Both the position numbers and the translations under genes were made by a program. A stretch of 64,000 bases of DNA, from NCBI RefSeq assembly GCF_037126465.1, contig NC_088201.1, positions 71,570,879 to 71,634,878 on the forward strand, in the 5' to 3' direction. This DNA comes from Ornithodoros turicata (taxonomy: Eukaryota > Arthropoda > Arachnida > Ixodida > Argasidae). Position 1 is the first letter of the stretch. Every line of letters begins with the position of its first letter. Positions 33,082 through 45,198 of this stretch are shown piece after piece. Below the pieces are notes generated by a model, which was given only the letters and a program-made list of their open reading frames with translations, did no database searches and was not told the DNA's origin.

Positions 33082-34120
33082 TTTGGTGTTGGGGGATGCA
33101 AAAATCATGTTCGTTCACCATCGGCGGCGGCGTTTTCTACCACAAGATTCAACAGGAGTGTCCGCGAAAACGAATGTGGTTCGAAACACTCGGTTATTAG
33201 ATGCAGCAGTGGTGTTGTGTTGTGTGCTGAGCTCATTTTGCTGCCGATGACTACGAGTATGCCGTAGAAGACGAATTGCGACGACGTAACGAAGCACACT
33301 GATGCTCAGTACCCAGTGATTTTGGTTCACCCAGGTGACGATTTCAACACAACGTCTTAGGTACGTACAGGCGTCACACATGTATAAATTATAATATAAC
33401 CATGACGTATTCCATTTAGCTTATGTTATCCTACTTGTCCCGTACTCAACATTGTCAACATCAACAAATTTACTTTTAGGGGCCTTCCAGTGTTGAAGTG
33501 GCGCAAGACTGCTTCGAGTGTGTGTGATCCAGGCACTCAAGTTGACATGACAGAAATAGCTGAAAGCAGGTATGCAAAGTCCACAGATGGAAGCACTAGA
33601 TTTGTTACGTGTTGCAGACTTTGTGACATTTTTTGAAGTCTTTGGACAGCTTCAGAACATTAGTATGACGCCAACAATAGGAGAAGAAACCGATGAATAC
33701 TACTAGCTTGTTTGAAGGGTACAAGAATACTTCCTGTTGAGGTGTAGTTATGACTTTATGACCAAGGAACGCTAATTAATTTTCTAGAGATGAATCCTCT
33801 ACACCTGAATACCCAATGAAACAGCGAACGTTCATTGTCTTTGAAGTCCCACCACTGGAATTGTTCAATGTGTGTCAGACCTGTAGTGAGCCATGCAAGG
33901 TTACCACATCATATTGGTCCTAAATTTGCAGAGTTCCCCTATCTCGGACGCAACTGTCATTTCTCTTTATTGCTCTTCAGAGATCAGTGTGGTTCACCAT
34001 ACACTGCATGGGCACTGCCTTTCTCTACTCATGTTTCGGTTTCTTGTTCTGTTGAATAAATCTTCACTTGAGTTTGCAGCCATCATGCTGTCTACTGTGT
34101 TTGCCCCTTATCTATATTAA
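33082..34120 (+). pseudogene. THAP-domain gene remnant, three exons
   Basis: Exon 1 (about 33082-33360, donor GTACGT) contains a degraded THAP finger. GVGGCKNH is followed, after a frameshift near 33145, by FYHKIQQECPRKRMWFETLG and then AHFAADDYE, with two stops between. Exon 2 (33480-33569; acceptor TTTTAG, donor GTATGC) encodes LPVLKWRKTASS...TQVDMTEIAES. Exon 3 (33787 on; acceptor TTTCTAG) encodes KQRTFIVFEVPPLELFNVC, then CQTC and CSEPC cysteine pairs, and stops early at TAA (33920). A later frame with SSLEFAAIML suggests the continuation to 34120. The order THAP, linker, (K/R)xFIVFE-LxxL-CxxC is a family seen in many arthropod genomes, probably transposon-derived. Exon 2-3 joining keeps phase. 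Confidence 0.55.
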
Positions 34121-35245
34121 TGTGCTATAACGGTATAGCACATCAACATGCCAACAACCTACCAACAAATACCAAACAACCTTGCTTAGTCCTACTTTTG
34201 GATGGAAACTACACGATGTGGTAACATCCACATATATAAAGTTTTAGTCGACGGAGATTTGCTGCTTTTGTACAACCTTCATTGTACATTTCTTTTGTCT
34301 CACTTAGCATGCCTGAAGAAATGTTCTCATCTTCATCAAGATGACAGGTCATTGTTTGATCTGCAGCATTATTGTTCCTGTAATCTTTTCACCAACAGAG
34401 AATACAAAAGTGAACAAATGGTAAAATATAACTAGCTTGTTAAATTCAAAAGCAAAAGACAAAACTGTTTATATGTCTCTTGTTTATTTTGTTGCAGGTT
34501 TTACAACTCTATCAAGTAAGTCAAAACATCAGAGGGCAGGAAGTCCTACTCTGTTTCCTAAATCCCTGGACAATAAAAAAGAAAGATAAAGTTTGAGTTG
34601 TGACAAAACGTTGCTTCTGCTCTTATATTATATTTCAATCAAATGTTATATTCATTTGTAGTGTACACTGAAGCCAGTTTCAATTTGCAGGGCTGTCAAA
34701 AGTACATCTCAATTACAGTAACAGAGAACTTATGCAATAAATTATTTAGCCATTTTGGAGTACTATGCACACCAATGGCGCATGGTTAACTTTGAAGCCA
34801 GATCAAGGGTTAATAATAATTGAAGGCAGCCCTCAAGTCCTTCTTTACAAATGTTAGTTGGTGATGTGATAATGAATCAGTTACAAGTACTCCTTTAGCA
34901 AAACTGAGTTAATTAAGTGTTAAATCCCAATCTTTGTTCAAATATTAATTGACATTTGGAACCGTGGTCACTAAGAAGTATACTAAAAGGTTATGAACAC
35001 AATTCAGCGGAATGACACTGATGAAAATTATCTTACTTACTCGTCACATATACAATTGAGACATGAGTATAACCTACAAATACATCTATGCCCACAGGTT
35101 ACTTAACCCTCCAGGAACAAACTAGTAATTATAATATGCTGTGACAGCAAAGAAAAAGCCATGAGAGAAACATGCAGCAAGCACAAAATGAAATTATGCT
35201 CACATCAACATTTCTAAAAGTCTGCGCAGTAATGGGAAAGCATCC
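34121..35245. other. no supported gene, AT-rich
   Basis: AT-rich sequence with no ORF longer than about 77 codons and no repeat I recognise. Confidence 0.5.
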
Positions 35246-35945
35246 TTAATTGCATGCATGACGCAGATCGAGATCCAGTGGAGTACTTTCTATTGTATTT
35301 TCTCGGAGCACCCCATATCCTTCTTGTGAATGCAAGACAGGTGGTATAACGGAATTTCCTGCAGAAATAAGGGTTTTCCGTCCAGTTTGCCGTTCAAGTA
35401 GCGCGTAAAGACCACACGGCGCTGCCGTGTATGTTGCCATGCTCTTCGGTTTCTCGGATGTATGTAAAAGACACTTGCAGTACTTCGGTGTCAAGGCACA
35501 GTATTTCGAAATATTCGTTAGTTCTGATGCAATTGTCTGTCTGCCTTCCACATGCATTCTCTACCTCTCGGCAGCAAAAACCGTAGTATCCATCCGTAGT
35601 ATCCGTCGGTTTGCATTTCACACATGAACACCTGCACGACGAAAAAACAGCGCTTGTTTCGGCTTACACAAGTGCTCCCTGATACATGGAAATTTCACAA
35701 AGCAGTCCATGTTCACGGCACGGTGAGATACTGCTGAGGACGAATGTGACTCCGACTAATCTCCGGACGAGGAATCTTCTGCTGCGAAGAACACACTTTC
35801 CACCACGCTAACGCACGAACAACAGTTCTGTGTGAGCGACAGTTCTCGAATGCGGAATTCCAGCGCACTCAATGTTCAAGAGCCTCGACATTCTCGACGT
35901 AGAAAGTCGTCACAAATCCACAAATGCCCACCGCCATTTTCGTTT
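35246..35945 (-). CDS. candidate small gene, unrecognised
   Basis: The minus strand has a YY1-like start context AAAATGGCGG at about 35937. Further down it has an ATG in a good context (GAACATGG, ATG at 35710) opening a 26-codon Cys/Lys-rich frame that reaches a possible donor CAG|GTGTTC at 35632. Downstream lie protein-like ORFs (35621-35394 and 35557-35246) in different frames. No domain is recognised. It could be a short host gene with its promoter or a fossil; the frames do not join cleanly. Confidence 0.22.
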
Positions 35946-36204
35946 TCGCCGGATTAGCGCCCGGAAGTGCGCGTATTACATGCGTCCTCGACAGATGGCG
36001 CGGGGTCATGCAATTGTTGACAGACTGCTCGGTTTCCTACTAGGTCCCTGGACATGCAATTATGGAAAATTCGATTACAGAAAAACTACAGCGATTTCAG
36101 CGGACTTCTTTGATATTTGGACTTCTGAAGGTTCAAGCTTTTCGCTGAACATAAAGTTTCGATAGGTTTATATTCACTTTTCGGTCCCTTTAAACGTGGT
36201 GTGC

Positions 36205-36290
36205 CGTGTGTCGAGATTTCGGCGCCAGTTAAAGAACCCTGAGGTGGGCAAAATTAATCCACAGACCGACCACTGTGGTGTCGCTCATGA
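36205..36290 (+). repeat. fragment of a dispersed repeat (GTTAAAGAACCCTGAGGTGG)
   Basis: The string GTTAAAGAACCCTGAGGTGG at about 36226-36245 and the following bases resemble a dispersed repeat that I associate with tick genomes. No second copy is present in this window, so the call rests on recall. Confidence 0.3.
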
Positions 36291-37394
36291 TCACAGTTGT
36301 CTCCTGACGCAAAGCCCCGAATTATTATTCTTGACAGTCACAACAAAGCTAGTGTGGAGATTATCAAAATATTATTCCACACAATGAAACAACGGTTAGC
36401 GCATCATTACATAATAATATGAATCTCTGAGTGGCAGCCATGCATGCTATGTGCGTGTCATCGTACATCGAGGTAAAATTCCTGCCCGACAGTGGCAAGA
36501 CAGCGAAGTCAGGTGGTTTCACGGGCCAATAAATATTTCGCCTTCAGCACATGGCGTTTGCTGTTAGGAAGTCAATAGGGAGTCTTATAGAAGAACTCTA
36601 TACAATTTTCGGGATACGAAATTCATCAAGTCCGTTTACTTAACAAAAAAAAAAAAAAACTGATCAACCAATTGGAACGAACTCAAAATTGGGAACGGTG
36701 AATGGATCTCGGGGAAACAAGTCGGAGGGCGCGTGCAACACTTTAGTGACGCTATTTCTATTGCGGACGTATTACCGAAGCGTTGCGCTGCACTCTATTG
36801 GTTTCTAGCTATTATGAGAGTTCTTCGCTGCAGAAACGTCCATTATTTTTCATTAATGACAGCTCATGATCAGTGCATGTTGCCAGCAACAGATGCCAAA
36901 AAGGTGTAACCAGTTATAGTGTCCAAAAAAATGTCGCTAATTTAATAAAGTTATTTGTTGAGTGAAGGCAACGTCTGGTCATAAAAGGTGAAAGTTGTAG
37001 TGTAGATGCTTGATACCTACCTTTACCAAGTGGAAATAGAACCTTGTTCTTGACAGTGTAACACGGTGATGACGCAACACGGAAGGTTTTGTCCTCCACT
37101 ATACTAGAATCACAGAGCAATGTTAGGTGGTGAACAACAGCTGATAACATTCAACAAGTTCATCGGGCAAAAGTTTTTCACGTGCAAAAAATAATTTGAA
37201 GGAATGTACATAAATGACAGATGAACGAACGTGTGCGTGATCCATTCGACGTCCGCATACCTGGACTGTCGGTATGTGTGACAATAGCTAGGGTTCGAGA
37301 TTTTCATACTGAAATCTGAACAGCATACGCCGGTAAAATCTAAAGCAATTCGCATGCATGCAGAAAAAAATCCACTTTTGCGTTCGGTCATTTG
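36291..37394. other. no supported gene
   Basis: Two adjoining minus-strand ORFs (36914-37150 and 37110-37397) overlap in different frames, with no recognised motif. Confidence 0.4.
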
Positions 37395-37570
37395 CATATC
37401 AAAATTCGGTGGAGAACTTCGCTTCTTTACCCCACCAATACGAAGAGCGTGCCGAATTCACTCAAATTCGTGATAATTGACAGGGATATTGTGGAGCTAT
37501 CCCATCGAAAAAATAGCTGAACATCATGCTTTACGCAGCACGCAGGGCATAGCCCGCGACGAATTTTAAA
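37395..37570 (+). repeat. partial extra copy of the foldback arm
   Basis: TTTACCCCACCAAT, then GAAGAGC, TGCCGAATT, and later CATAGC and GCGACGAATTTT occur in the same order as at 39800-39930, so this is a diverged fragment of the arm at 39596-40390. Confidence 0.65.
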
Positions 37571-37839
37571 TACGATAACATTTCTTTAACACACTTGTGG
37601 GCCTCGGAAGTGCAGCGTTAGTGGAGAGGGACACTTTCACTCTCGCGATGCGTTATCTCCCCCTGGTTTGTTACTGTATTGCGCGCCTCAGCTGATAAGA
37701 AACGTTTCTGCGGGCGGGGATTTAGCTGATTGGAAGGTCTTCATGATAGCGGTTCCTCAAAGACGATAAGCCCTTATTTCGTTGAAGTGGCTGGCATTAT
37801 GTTATGGATTTTTGTTTTGCTAGCTTCCTTTATTGTATC

Positions 37840-39250
37840 GTTTTCGTAGAGCGCTTGTGACCTGCTGAAATCCCCTAGTGACTGCACACTGTGTTTCGTT
37901 ATGTCGTCAATATCGTCCGACACCACGAAGTTACAGTGTAAACGATGTGATCACCACGAATGTCGATGTGCACGACGGCATCATTAACGGCTTGATGGGG
38001 ACTCTTAAATTCATCGAGAACGATGGAGTAGGTCGCATCGTCCGTCTATGCCTCCGGATTGTTGGTGAAGTAACGGGTCGCACCGCTCAGATCAAGGCCG
38101 CCTCGCCACCTGCCATCAATCCTTGTCTCAGTCCGGACAGGGTTCCCAACGGTCACCACAACGATGTCCAAAAAATGGGTGCTGCCTGCAAACGCGTTCA
38201 CTTCCCTCTCGTCTAGGCCAGCGCCATCACCATTCATAAATTCCAAGGTGCGACCTACAACAAGGTAGTGTACTCCTATAGTAAGTCACAACCGGAAAAC
38301 CTCGTCTATGTTGCCATGTCGTGAGTGACTAGCCTTCAGGGCCTGTACATCACTAGTGCCGACGGAGACTTGATGTTCTATAACACCAAGCGCAACGCAG
38401 ACAAACACCTACACGATGAGTTTCGAAAACTCGAGCTCGATACCGTTACGCGACGGGCAGAGAAGTTTCCCGAGTCGGTCGAAGATGGCGAAATCAAGCG
38501 CTCCTGGCATGATCGTAACTCTGAGCATGGTCGTAGCGAACGTTCAGATTTTGTGGGCATGCAGAATGGACGTTCAGGGTGATGCAATTATTTCGGAGGC
38601 GCACGCGCTCGCGTTGACGGAAACGTGGAATGATGATCCGTGTGAGATAGGCGGATGCGGGTGCATGTCGTTCAGCATGCGCCAAGAGAGCAGAGCGGCT
38701 GGTGTCGCACTTTACGCCGAGCAAGGGAAAAGGTCGGTCACTTCATGGCATCTGCCATCAAAACGAAGCGAGAAGCGGGAGACATGTCTGTGCAGTCGAG
38801 AGCACTATCAATGGTCGTAGAAGCATCATTGTCACTGTCTACATCTCGCCAAACGTTTCACTGTACGACATCAAACTCTTCCTCACTTGGAATCTCCTGC
38901 CGTGACCTCCTAAAAGCAACTAAAGTTTCCCGAGGTAAAAACGGCGCACTGTACCGACGTGCGGCTCATTGTATGTGGAGACATTAACGTTAACGTGAGC
39001 GACGGCAACAATGGATGTTTTATCGACTATACAAAGGAGAAGTTGAATTTTGACATCGTGGGTGATGTGAATGTACGGACCACACGCAACGGCACAACGA
39101 TAGACTGTGTGTTCGCGAGAAGTGCATGTTAGTGTGCGCTACATGGACTACATATCCTAAAACAATATCTATAAACCCATTATCTGCATCGCTAGAATTG
39201 AAGATCATCCAGACGAAGAGGAATCGTCCGAATAATAGTGTACGGTGGCA
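37840..39250 (+). pseudogene. Helitron (Helentron-like) protein, internally deleted: PIF1 helicase end + endonuclease
   Basis: A short N-terminal leader (MSSISSDTTKLQCKR, 37901-37945) is joined directly to the last part of a PIF1-type helicase. This has VITTNVDVHDGIINGLMGT (37950), then, in the same frame past a TAG at 38214, TIHKFQGAT (motif V, 38230) and VYVAMS*VTSLQGLYI (motif VI, with TGA near 38323). After a frameshift an endonuclease-like domain follows: VVANVQ...ISEAHALALTETW (38530-38630), IIVTVYISPN (38820) and CGDINVNVSDGNNG (38983) with TTRNGTTIDCVFAR (39085). A helicase followed by an apurinic-type endonuclease is the Helentron/Helitron2 layout. The Rep domain is missing. Many lesions; not functional. 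Confidence 0.72.
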
Positions 39251-39488
39251 TGTTCAGGTTCATGGCCTAAGGAGCGAATACCGAGTTTTAGGAGATAGGA
39301 AGTTCTCAACGATAACGCTCGAGAAAACATGATAAGTCAATAGGCTTACATCACGTTGTTGATCTTTGATTTGACACCTTCCTTTACCGTGCCGTTTTCA
39401 TAGAGTATTGCAGGTCTGCTAAAACTACCGAAAGTATGCTTCTTTCCCATCCCAAATGAAGTCGTCGTTGTTCATCTACTGCAATACT

Positions 39489-39514
39489 AAACGCTATCGT
39501 ATTTCATAGCGTTT
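39489..39514. repeat. perfect 9-bp hairpin
   Basis: AAACGCTAT and ATAGCGTTT surround an 8-base loop. It lies downstream of the Helitron coding remnant, where a Helitron 3' hairpin would be expected, though no CTRR end follows immediately. Confidence 0.5.
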
Positions 39515-40384
39515 GGCAAAGGCAAAATAGTACAGCCAATTTTTTTTTTCAGTGATTACGGTAGTCTTTTTTTTTATTCAATGGGGTATGTCGGACCATA
39601 GCTTCCTATACATGATGTCTCAGAAGACGTGTCATTGAATTATGATAAAAAACCTACACCACCTAGAATCATGCGGTCAACGGCATTTGTCCTTACTAGG
39701 TTTTTGCCACCTCGTGATGTGAATGTCATGTACCGTAAGTTTAATTATGTAAATTTTTGCGAACTGAACTCTGAAAGTTGCCAAGTAAAGGTCACTTTTT
39801 TACCCCACCAATGTGAAGAGCATGCCGAATTTACTCGGTGACAGTAATATTGAGCAGCATCAGAAAAAATAGCCCAACATCATGCGTTTCGGTCGGAGTA
39901 CCCGGAGCATAGCGCGCGACGAATTTTTCAGCGCAATCGTTGTCAGTCCGACGAAAGGAGGTTTGAAACCCGGCCCACACAGGGATAATACAAAGAGATA
40001 ACACAGGCATGGCTTATCGCATCTGGCTTCCGCTGGGATCATGCCTTCCCTTTCCCAATTTCAGGAACTGTTGTTTTTTCGACTATTCTCTAGAGATCTG
40101 GCCTAGGATTTTCCCTCTCCCTCGCGCGCCCCGCCCACCCGGAGCGCGCCAATGGGAGAACGCGTGGGCGGAGTCGACTTTCATTGCAATCTGGGGGCAG
40201 AGGTTCGAACGTAGACGGAGACGTGCTTTTCGCGATGCTACGTCCACTGGGTCGTTCCATTCACCATGGCCCTGAGTTGGCCCGTGTTCCAGAGATGGCG
40301 CTGCTCGATCTGTGAACCTAGGGACGCGCGTTCCTTGGGACCACGAAAATGGTCGGCGATAAGTACTGTGTCTGAGCGATGATC

Positions 40385-40815
40385 GCGTTTGTCTGTTTGT
40401 TTGTTTTTGCTTTTAATGAACGTTTTATGATGGCTTGTTTTTGTTTTTAATAAACGCTTCATGATCGGCGTCTCTGAGCGATGCCCGCGTTTGTTTGTTT
40501 GTTTTTGCTTTTAATGAACGTTTTATGATGGCTTGTTAATAAACGCTTCATGATCGGCGTCTCTGAGCGATGCCCGCGTTTGCTTGTTTGTTTGTTTGTT
40601 TGTTTTTGCTTTTAATGAACGTTTTATGATGGCTTGTTTTTGCTTTTAATAAACGCTTCATGATCGGCGTCTCTGAGCGATGCCTGCGTTTGTTTGTTTG
40701 TTTTTGCTTTTAATAAACGCTTCATGATCGGCGTCTCTGAGCGATGCCCGCGTTTGCTTGTTTGTTTTTGCTTTTAATGAACGTTTTATGATGGCTTGTT
40801 TTTGTTTTTAATAAA
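40385..40815 (+). repeat. ~96-bp minisatellite, left block
   Basis: Units carry GATGCCCGCGTTTG, (TTTG)n, CTTTTAATGAACGTTTTATGA, GGCTTGTTTTTG, AATAAACGCTTCATGATCGG and CGTCTCTGAGC. Some units lack the middle block. Confidence 0.85.
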
Positions 40816-40894
40816 CTACTATCAACCAAACACGGGCGCAACGATTCCGCGGACGTCTTATCAAGATCATTCTAACAACGCGTGTTCCATATGT

Positions 40895-41725
40895 TTAATA
40901 AAGCAAACAAACGCGGGCATCGCCCAAGGACGCCGATCATGAAGCGTTTATTAAAAGCAAAAACAAGCCATCATAAAACGTTCATTAAAAGCAAAAACAA
41001 ACAAACAAACGCGGGCATCGCCCAAGGACGCCGATCATGAAGCGTTTATTAAAAGCAAAAACAAGCCATCATAAAACGTTCATTAAAAGCAAAAACAAAC
41101 AAACAAAGAAACAAACGCAGGCATCGCTCTGAGACGCCATCATGAAGCGTTTATTAAAAGCAAAAACAAACAAACGCGGGCATCGCTCAGAAACGCCGAT
41201 CATGAAGAGTTTATTAAAAGCAAAAACAAGCCATCATAAAACGTTCATTAAAAGCAAAAACAAACAAACAAAGAAACAAACGCAGGCATCGCTCTGAGAC
41301 GCCGATCATGAAGCGTTTATTAAAAGCAAAAACAAACAAACAAACGCGGGCATCGCTCAGAGACGCCGATCATGAAGAGTTTATTAAAAGCAAAAACAAG
41401 CCATCGTAAAACGTTCATTAAAAGCAAAAACAAAGAAACAAACGCAGGCATCGCTCAGAGACGCCGATCATGAAGCGTTTATTAAAAGCAAAAACAAACG
41501 CGGGCATCGCTCAGAGACGCCGATCATGAAGCGTTTATTAAAAGCAAAAACAAACAAACAAACGCGGGCATCGTTCTGAGACGCCGATCATGAAGCGTTT
41601 ATTAAAAGCAAAAACAAACAAACAAACGCGGGCATCGCTCAGAGACGCCGATCATGAAGCGTTTATTAAAAGCAAAAACAAGCCATCATAAAACGTTCAT
41701 TGAAAGCAAAAACAAACAAACAAAC
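40895..41725 (-). repeat. ~96-bp minisatellite, right block, inverted
   Basis: Same unit as the left block but on the opposite strand, with about twice as many units. Unit lengths alternate between about 60 and about 100 bp. Confidence 0.85.
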
Positions 41726-42490
41726 GCGATCATCGCACAGACACAGTGCTTATCGCCGACCATTTTCGTGGTCCCAAGGAACGCGCGTCCCTAGGTTCAC
41801 AGATCGAGCAGCGCCGTCTCTGGAACACGGGCCAACTCAGGGCCATGGTGAATGGAACGACCCAGTGGACGTAGCAGCGCGAAAAGCACGTCTCCGTCTA
41901 CGTTCGAACCTCTGCCCCCAGATGGCAACGAAAGTCGACTCCGCCCACGCGTCCTCCCATTGGCGCGCTCCAGGTGGGCGGGGCGCGCGAGGGAGAGGGA
42001 AAATCCTAGGCCAGATCTCTAGAGAATAGTCGTTTTTTCTACCATCACTCTGTGGGCTGGGTTACCGACCTCCTTTCGTCGGACTGAGAATCATTTCGCT
42101 CAAAAAGTCGTCGCGCGCTATACTCGTGGTGCTCGGAGGAGCATGGTATTCGGCTATTTTTTTCAGTGGGATAGCTCATCAATATCCCTGTCAATTATCA
42201 TGAACTTGAGTAAATTCGGCACGCGCTTCACATTGGCGGGGTAAAAAAGTGACATTTAGTTGGCAACTTTCCGAGTTTAGTTCGCAAAAATTTACATAAT
42301 TAAACTTACGTTATATGACATTCACGTCAGGAGGTGGCAAAAACCTAGTAAGAACAGTACAGAAGATAGCGCTAGAATAGACGACCACAGAGTAGATGTA
42401 GAGAGGACGAGCGCTTTCTAGTAAGAACAAATGCCGTTGACCGCACGATTCTAGGTGCCGTAGTTTTCTTTATTATAATTCAATGACACG

Positions 42491-43474
42491 TTTTCTGGGA
42501 CACATTGTCTACTACATGCCTGTACAACGATCTCGAAACACACAGGCGCCGGTCGTCCACAATGGTAGCGCTAGTTTACTAGGGTGATGATAGTTATCCC
42601 GATGTGATATCCACCGTATCGGTCATGAGGCCCTCCTCCTACACATAGAGTGTAGATTATAACCGGTGGCGTCTGACAGTCGAAGACATGACATGACACT
42701 CAAAAGAGAACGTATCAACGCTAACTGGCGTGGCGTCTTTCGATAACTACTGGTTTAACAAGTGATGACGGAGGCCTTCACAGCGTGCGCCCACCCAGGA
42801 CCCTTGTCCCCGCTAAGCGCGGTAGCGCAGCGTATGCACCGAGCATACGGCAGCATACGCTTACGGGGTAGAGAAAGGTTGTCACTGCTCTGACTGTCTG
42901 TTTCCGACCTTAGGAAACTGGCGCCCCCATACGATAGCGTGAACGGTCGATTTTTCCTCATTGAGCAGACATATGTAGTATATATAGGAGGCTATAGTCG
43001 GACAAGCGCTTTTTGCTTCTGGCAAAAAAAGAAGATACAAAACAAGAGAGAGAATTAACGTTGCTGATGACGTCAAGAAATTGAAAATTTCTTACGTCAT
43101 ACAAATTGATAAAATTACTTCTGGTACGTGGCGCGATACTTACTCAGTGTGGAGTTCTCGGGTCCTTGGCATTGCACTGATCTCGAAAACCCTCCCGAAC
43201 ACATTCGTCCCACATATCACTCCTTGACCTTCGCCTTTGTGAAGGCACAATAGGCTTGCGGGGATACGCAAGTCCGAATGGCTATTTTAGGAGTACGGGA
43301 ACCTGTGAGGGAGCCGTGCTGCTATTGGATAAAATCACGTGGATAAAAGGTGGTGGCGCCCTTTTGGGCCCTTTCCTTCTCGAGACGCGCTATCTGCCTC
43401 TCGTTTGTTTTCTTTTTGTTTGTTTTTTCTTTCTCTACACAAAACTTCCGCCATCTTTTCCTTTTTTAGAGCGT
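42491..43474. other. no supported gene
   Basis: Only short overlapping ORFs, none recognised. Confidence 0.45.
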
Positions 43475-43630
43475 TTTAGTACGTCGTATGCTATCGCCGT
43501 TGCTGTACGTAAGGAATAGTGTTGGTGGTTCTGCGCACTGCGCGAAGCCCTTTTTGTGTTATGGGCGTGCGCAGAATCATGAACGTTATCCCTTACGTAC
43601 GCAAAGGCGATAGCGTACCATGTACTAAAA
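43475..43630. repeat. imperfect inverted repeat with ~40-bp arms
   Basis: TTTTAGTAC...GCTATCGCC...GTACGTAAGG (43475-43514) faces CCTTACGTAC...GGCGATAGC...GTACTAAAA (43591-43630). An inner pair TTCTGCGCAC / GTGCGCAGAA lies in the loop. It abuts the second Helitron remnant. Confidence 0.65.
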
Positions 43631-43639
43631 CTCTCTATT

Positions 43640-44135
43640 ATATCATTTTCGAAGAGTGCTTGCGACCTGCTAAAGCTCTTTAGTGTCTGCATAGTGCGTT
43701 TCATGTAATGTCGTCAATGTCGTCAGACACCACGGAGTTACAGTGTAAACGACGTACTGCGGAGCGTTCGCGCAAGTATAGATCTTGCAAATTTGCCGGC
43801 ACTGCTGCGGGAGATGCGGACGCGTTCGCTAAAGACAATGAACGTAAGCGACGTGTACTCCAAGAATGCCAGGAAACGGCGTGCGGCGGAGCGCACTGCC
43901 GTTGCTGCCGAACGAGGGGACGAAATACGCGTGACGCTGCATAAATACTAAACTGTACTAAACCTCGCAATACTTCCGTACAACTATTCGTTACCCGGCT
44001 ACTCGTACTGCCGAACCGAAACCCCACATACGCACACTGGCCGAAGTCGAACGCAACGTCGGCGCACAAAAACCCAGCGTGAACGCCGAGCGCCACAGGA
44101 GACGTTCAGTTTGGACATCTTGGGTGATGTGAATG
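43640..44135 (+). pseudogene. second internally deleted copy of the Helitron protein
   Basis: The leader upstream of 43708 and the start MSSMSSDTTELQCKRR closely match 37901-37945. The copy then continues with an Arg-rich N-terminal region (to 43944 in the first frame, recognisable further in others). Near 44105 it jumps to a sequence matching 39044-39072 of the other copy (GACATC, TGGGTGATGTGAATGT), in the endonuclease part. Each copy therefore lost a different interior. A third short match to the leader is at about 39380-39430. Confidence 0.6.
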
Positions 44136-45138
44136 TTAAGCATAGCTAAAAAAAATGCGTTTCATTGCGTGCGGACGCGGTCGAACGTTAGTTTGCGTTG
44201 GCAACAGACGTCTGGGAGACATTCCGCAGCAGAACGCAAGAAGTTCGCACGAGCTGAACGTTCTCCGACACACGCATCGAGTCTCAAGCGGGAACCAATC
44301 CTCGCCTTCTACGCATGCGTGTTGAAGCGCTTCTCCTCCTCTGTGTGATATGAATTTCAACATGGCCGCAGCAAACATGGGGTGCATGGAGTATACAGGA
44401 AAGAAAGCTACAGGATTAATTACACTTTAACAATTTAATTACACCCAAACTAACTGCAGTTTGCGATACGCCGAACACGTACAAACTTCATATTTTCCGC
44501 CATAACGCTTCGTGAAAGGCGCGCATTGGCTGCCACTTGCGATGCCCGCATATATGTGAACAGTCCAGCGGATTGCTTATGTCGTACGTATACGCACGCA
44601 TGTGTCTGTACGCAATGAAACGTCTAATAATCGTCTAATAATAATAATAATAATTCGTGGCTTTACGTCGCAAGACAACTGTATCAACATACGTCTGCGA
44701 GCAGGTGTTTTCTGTGATGAACCTGAATCTGTCAAAGTTACGCTCACAACTCACAAACGGACACCTCAACGCATTCCTTAAGATTGCAACTGCGCAATTA
44801 CTTTCACTCGATGTTGACGCAATAGTTACAAACAAGAGGTATCAAGCTTCCTCAGCACACAGCAAACAAAAATGATTGCTGACCATGTGAATCAGCAACG
44901 CAAATATATACGGAAAAGGCTACCCCAAACCCGTGCTACACGGCCTACGTAGTTCCTCCATGGCTCAATGCGGCCCGCGGAGAAGAATGAGTTCGGCACC
45001 CCTGCTCCATATAGCCGGTTTCCAGTGAAGGGATTTTCATTAAGCTACCTGCTCGGACAGTGATTCTCTGAAGAATATACTCGAATATGGATTGTGAAGT
45101 TGCGTGAAATGCATAACCCCGAACAATGAACTGTTGTA
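44136..45138. other. no supported gene
   Basis: A (TAA)n tract at 44636-44650. ORFs at 44133-44387 and 44657-44875 have no recognised motif. Confidence 0.4.
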
Positions 45139-45198
45139 CACTCTAACAAAAAAAGGAGTAAAACGGGGAGTAATTGCAGCTTCTACAGTAGTATGGGA

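Larger units (their letters stand above)
39596..42490. mobile_element. foldback-like palindrome with minisatellite arms
   Basis: The outer arms 39596-40390 and 41715-42490 are inverted copies: shared landmarks include TCTAGAGATCTGGCCTAGGA, GTTCGAACGTAGACGGAGAC and AGAATC(A/G)TGCGGTCAACGGC. Inside, a minisatellite runs in one direction (40385-40815) and its complement in the other (40895-41725), with about 80 bp of unique spacer between. The right arm has a ~70-bp extra segment flanked by CTAGTAAGAAC. No protein is encoded. The long inverted arms made of short repeats match the foldback class. Confidence 0.75.

Noticed and set aside
40385..41725. CRISPR-like array
   Set aside because: The repeated units are contiguous ~96-bp minisatellite copies without unique spacers, and the genome is eukaryotic.
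43256..43519. 87-codon ORF with a hydrophobic run
   Set aside because: The hydrophobic part is a T-rich tract (TTTCTTTTTGTTTG), so the composition alone explains it.
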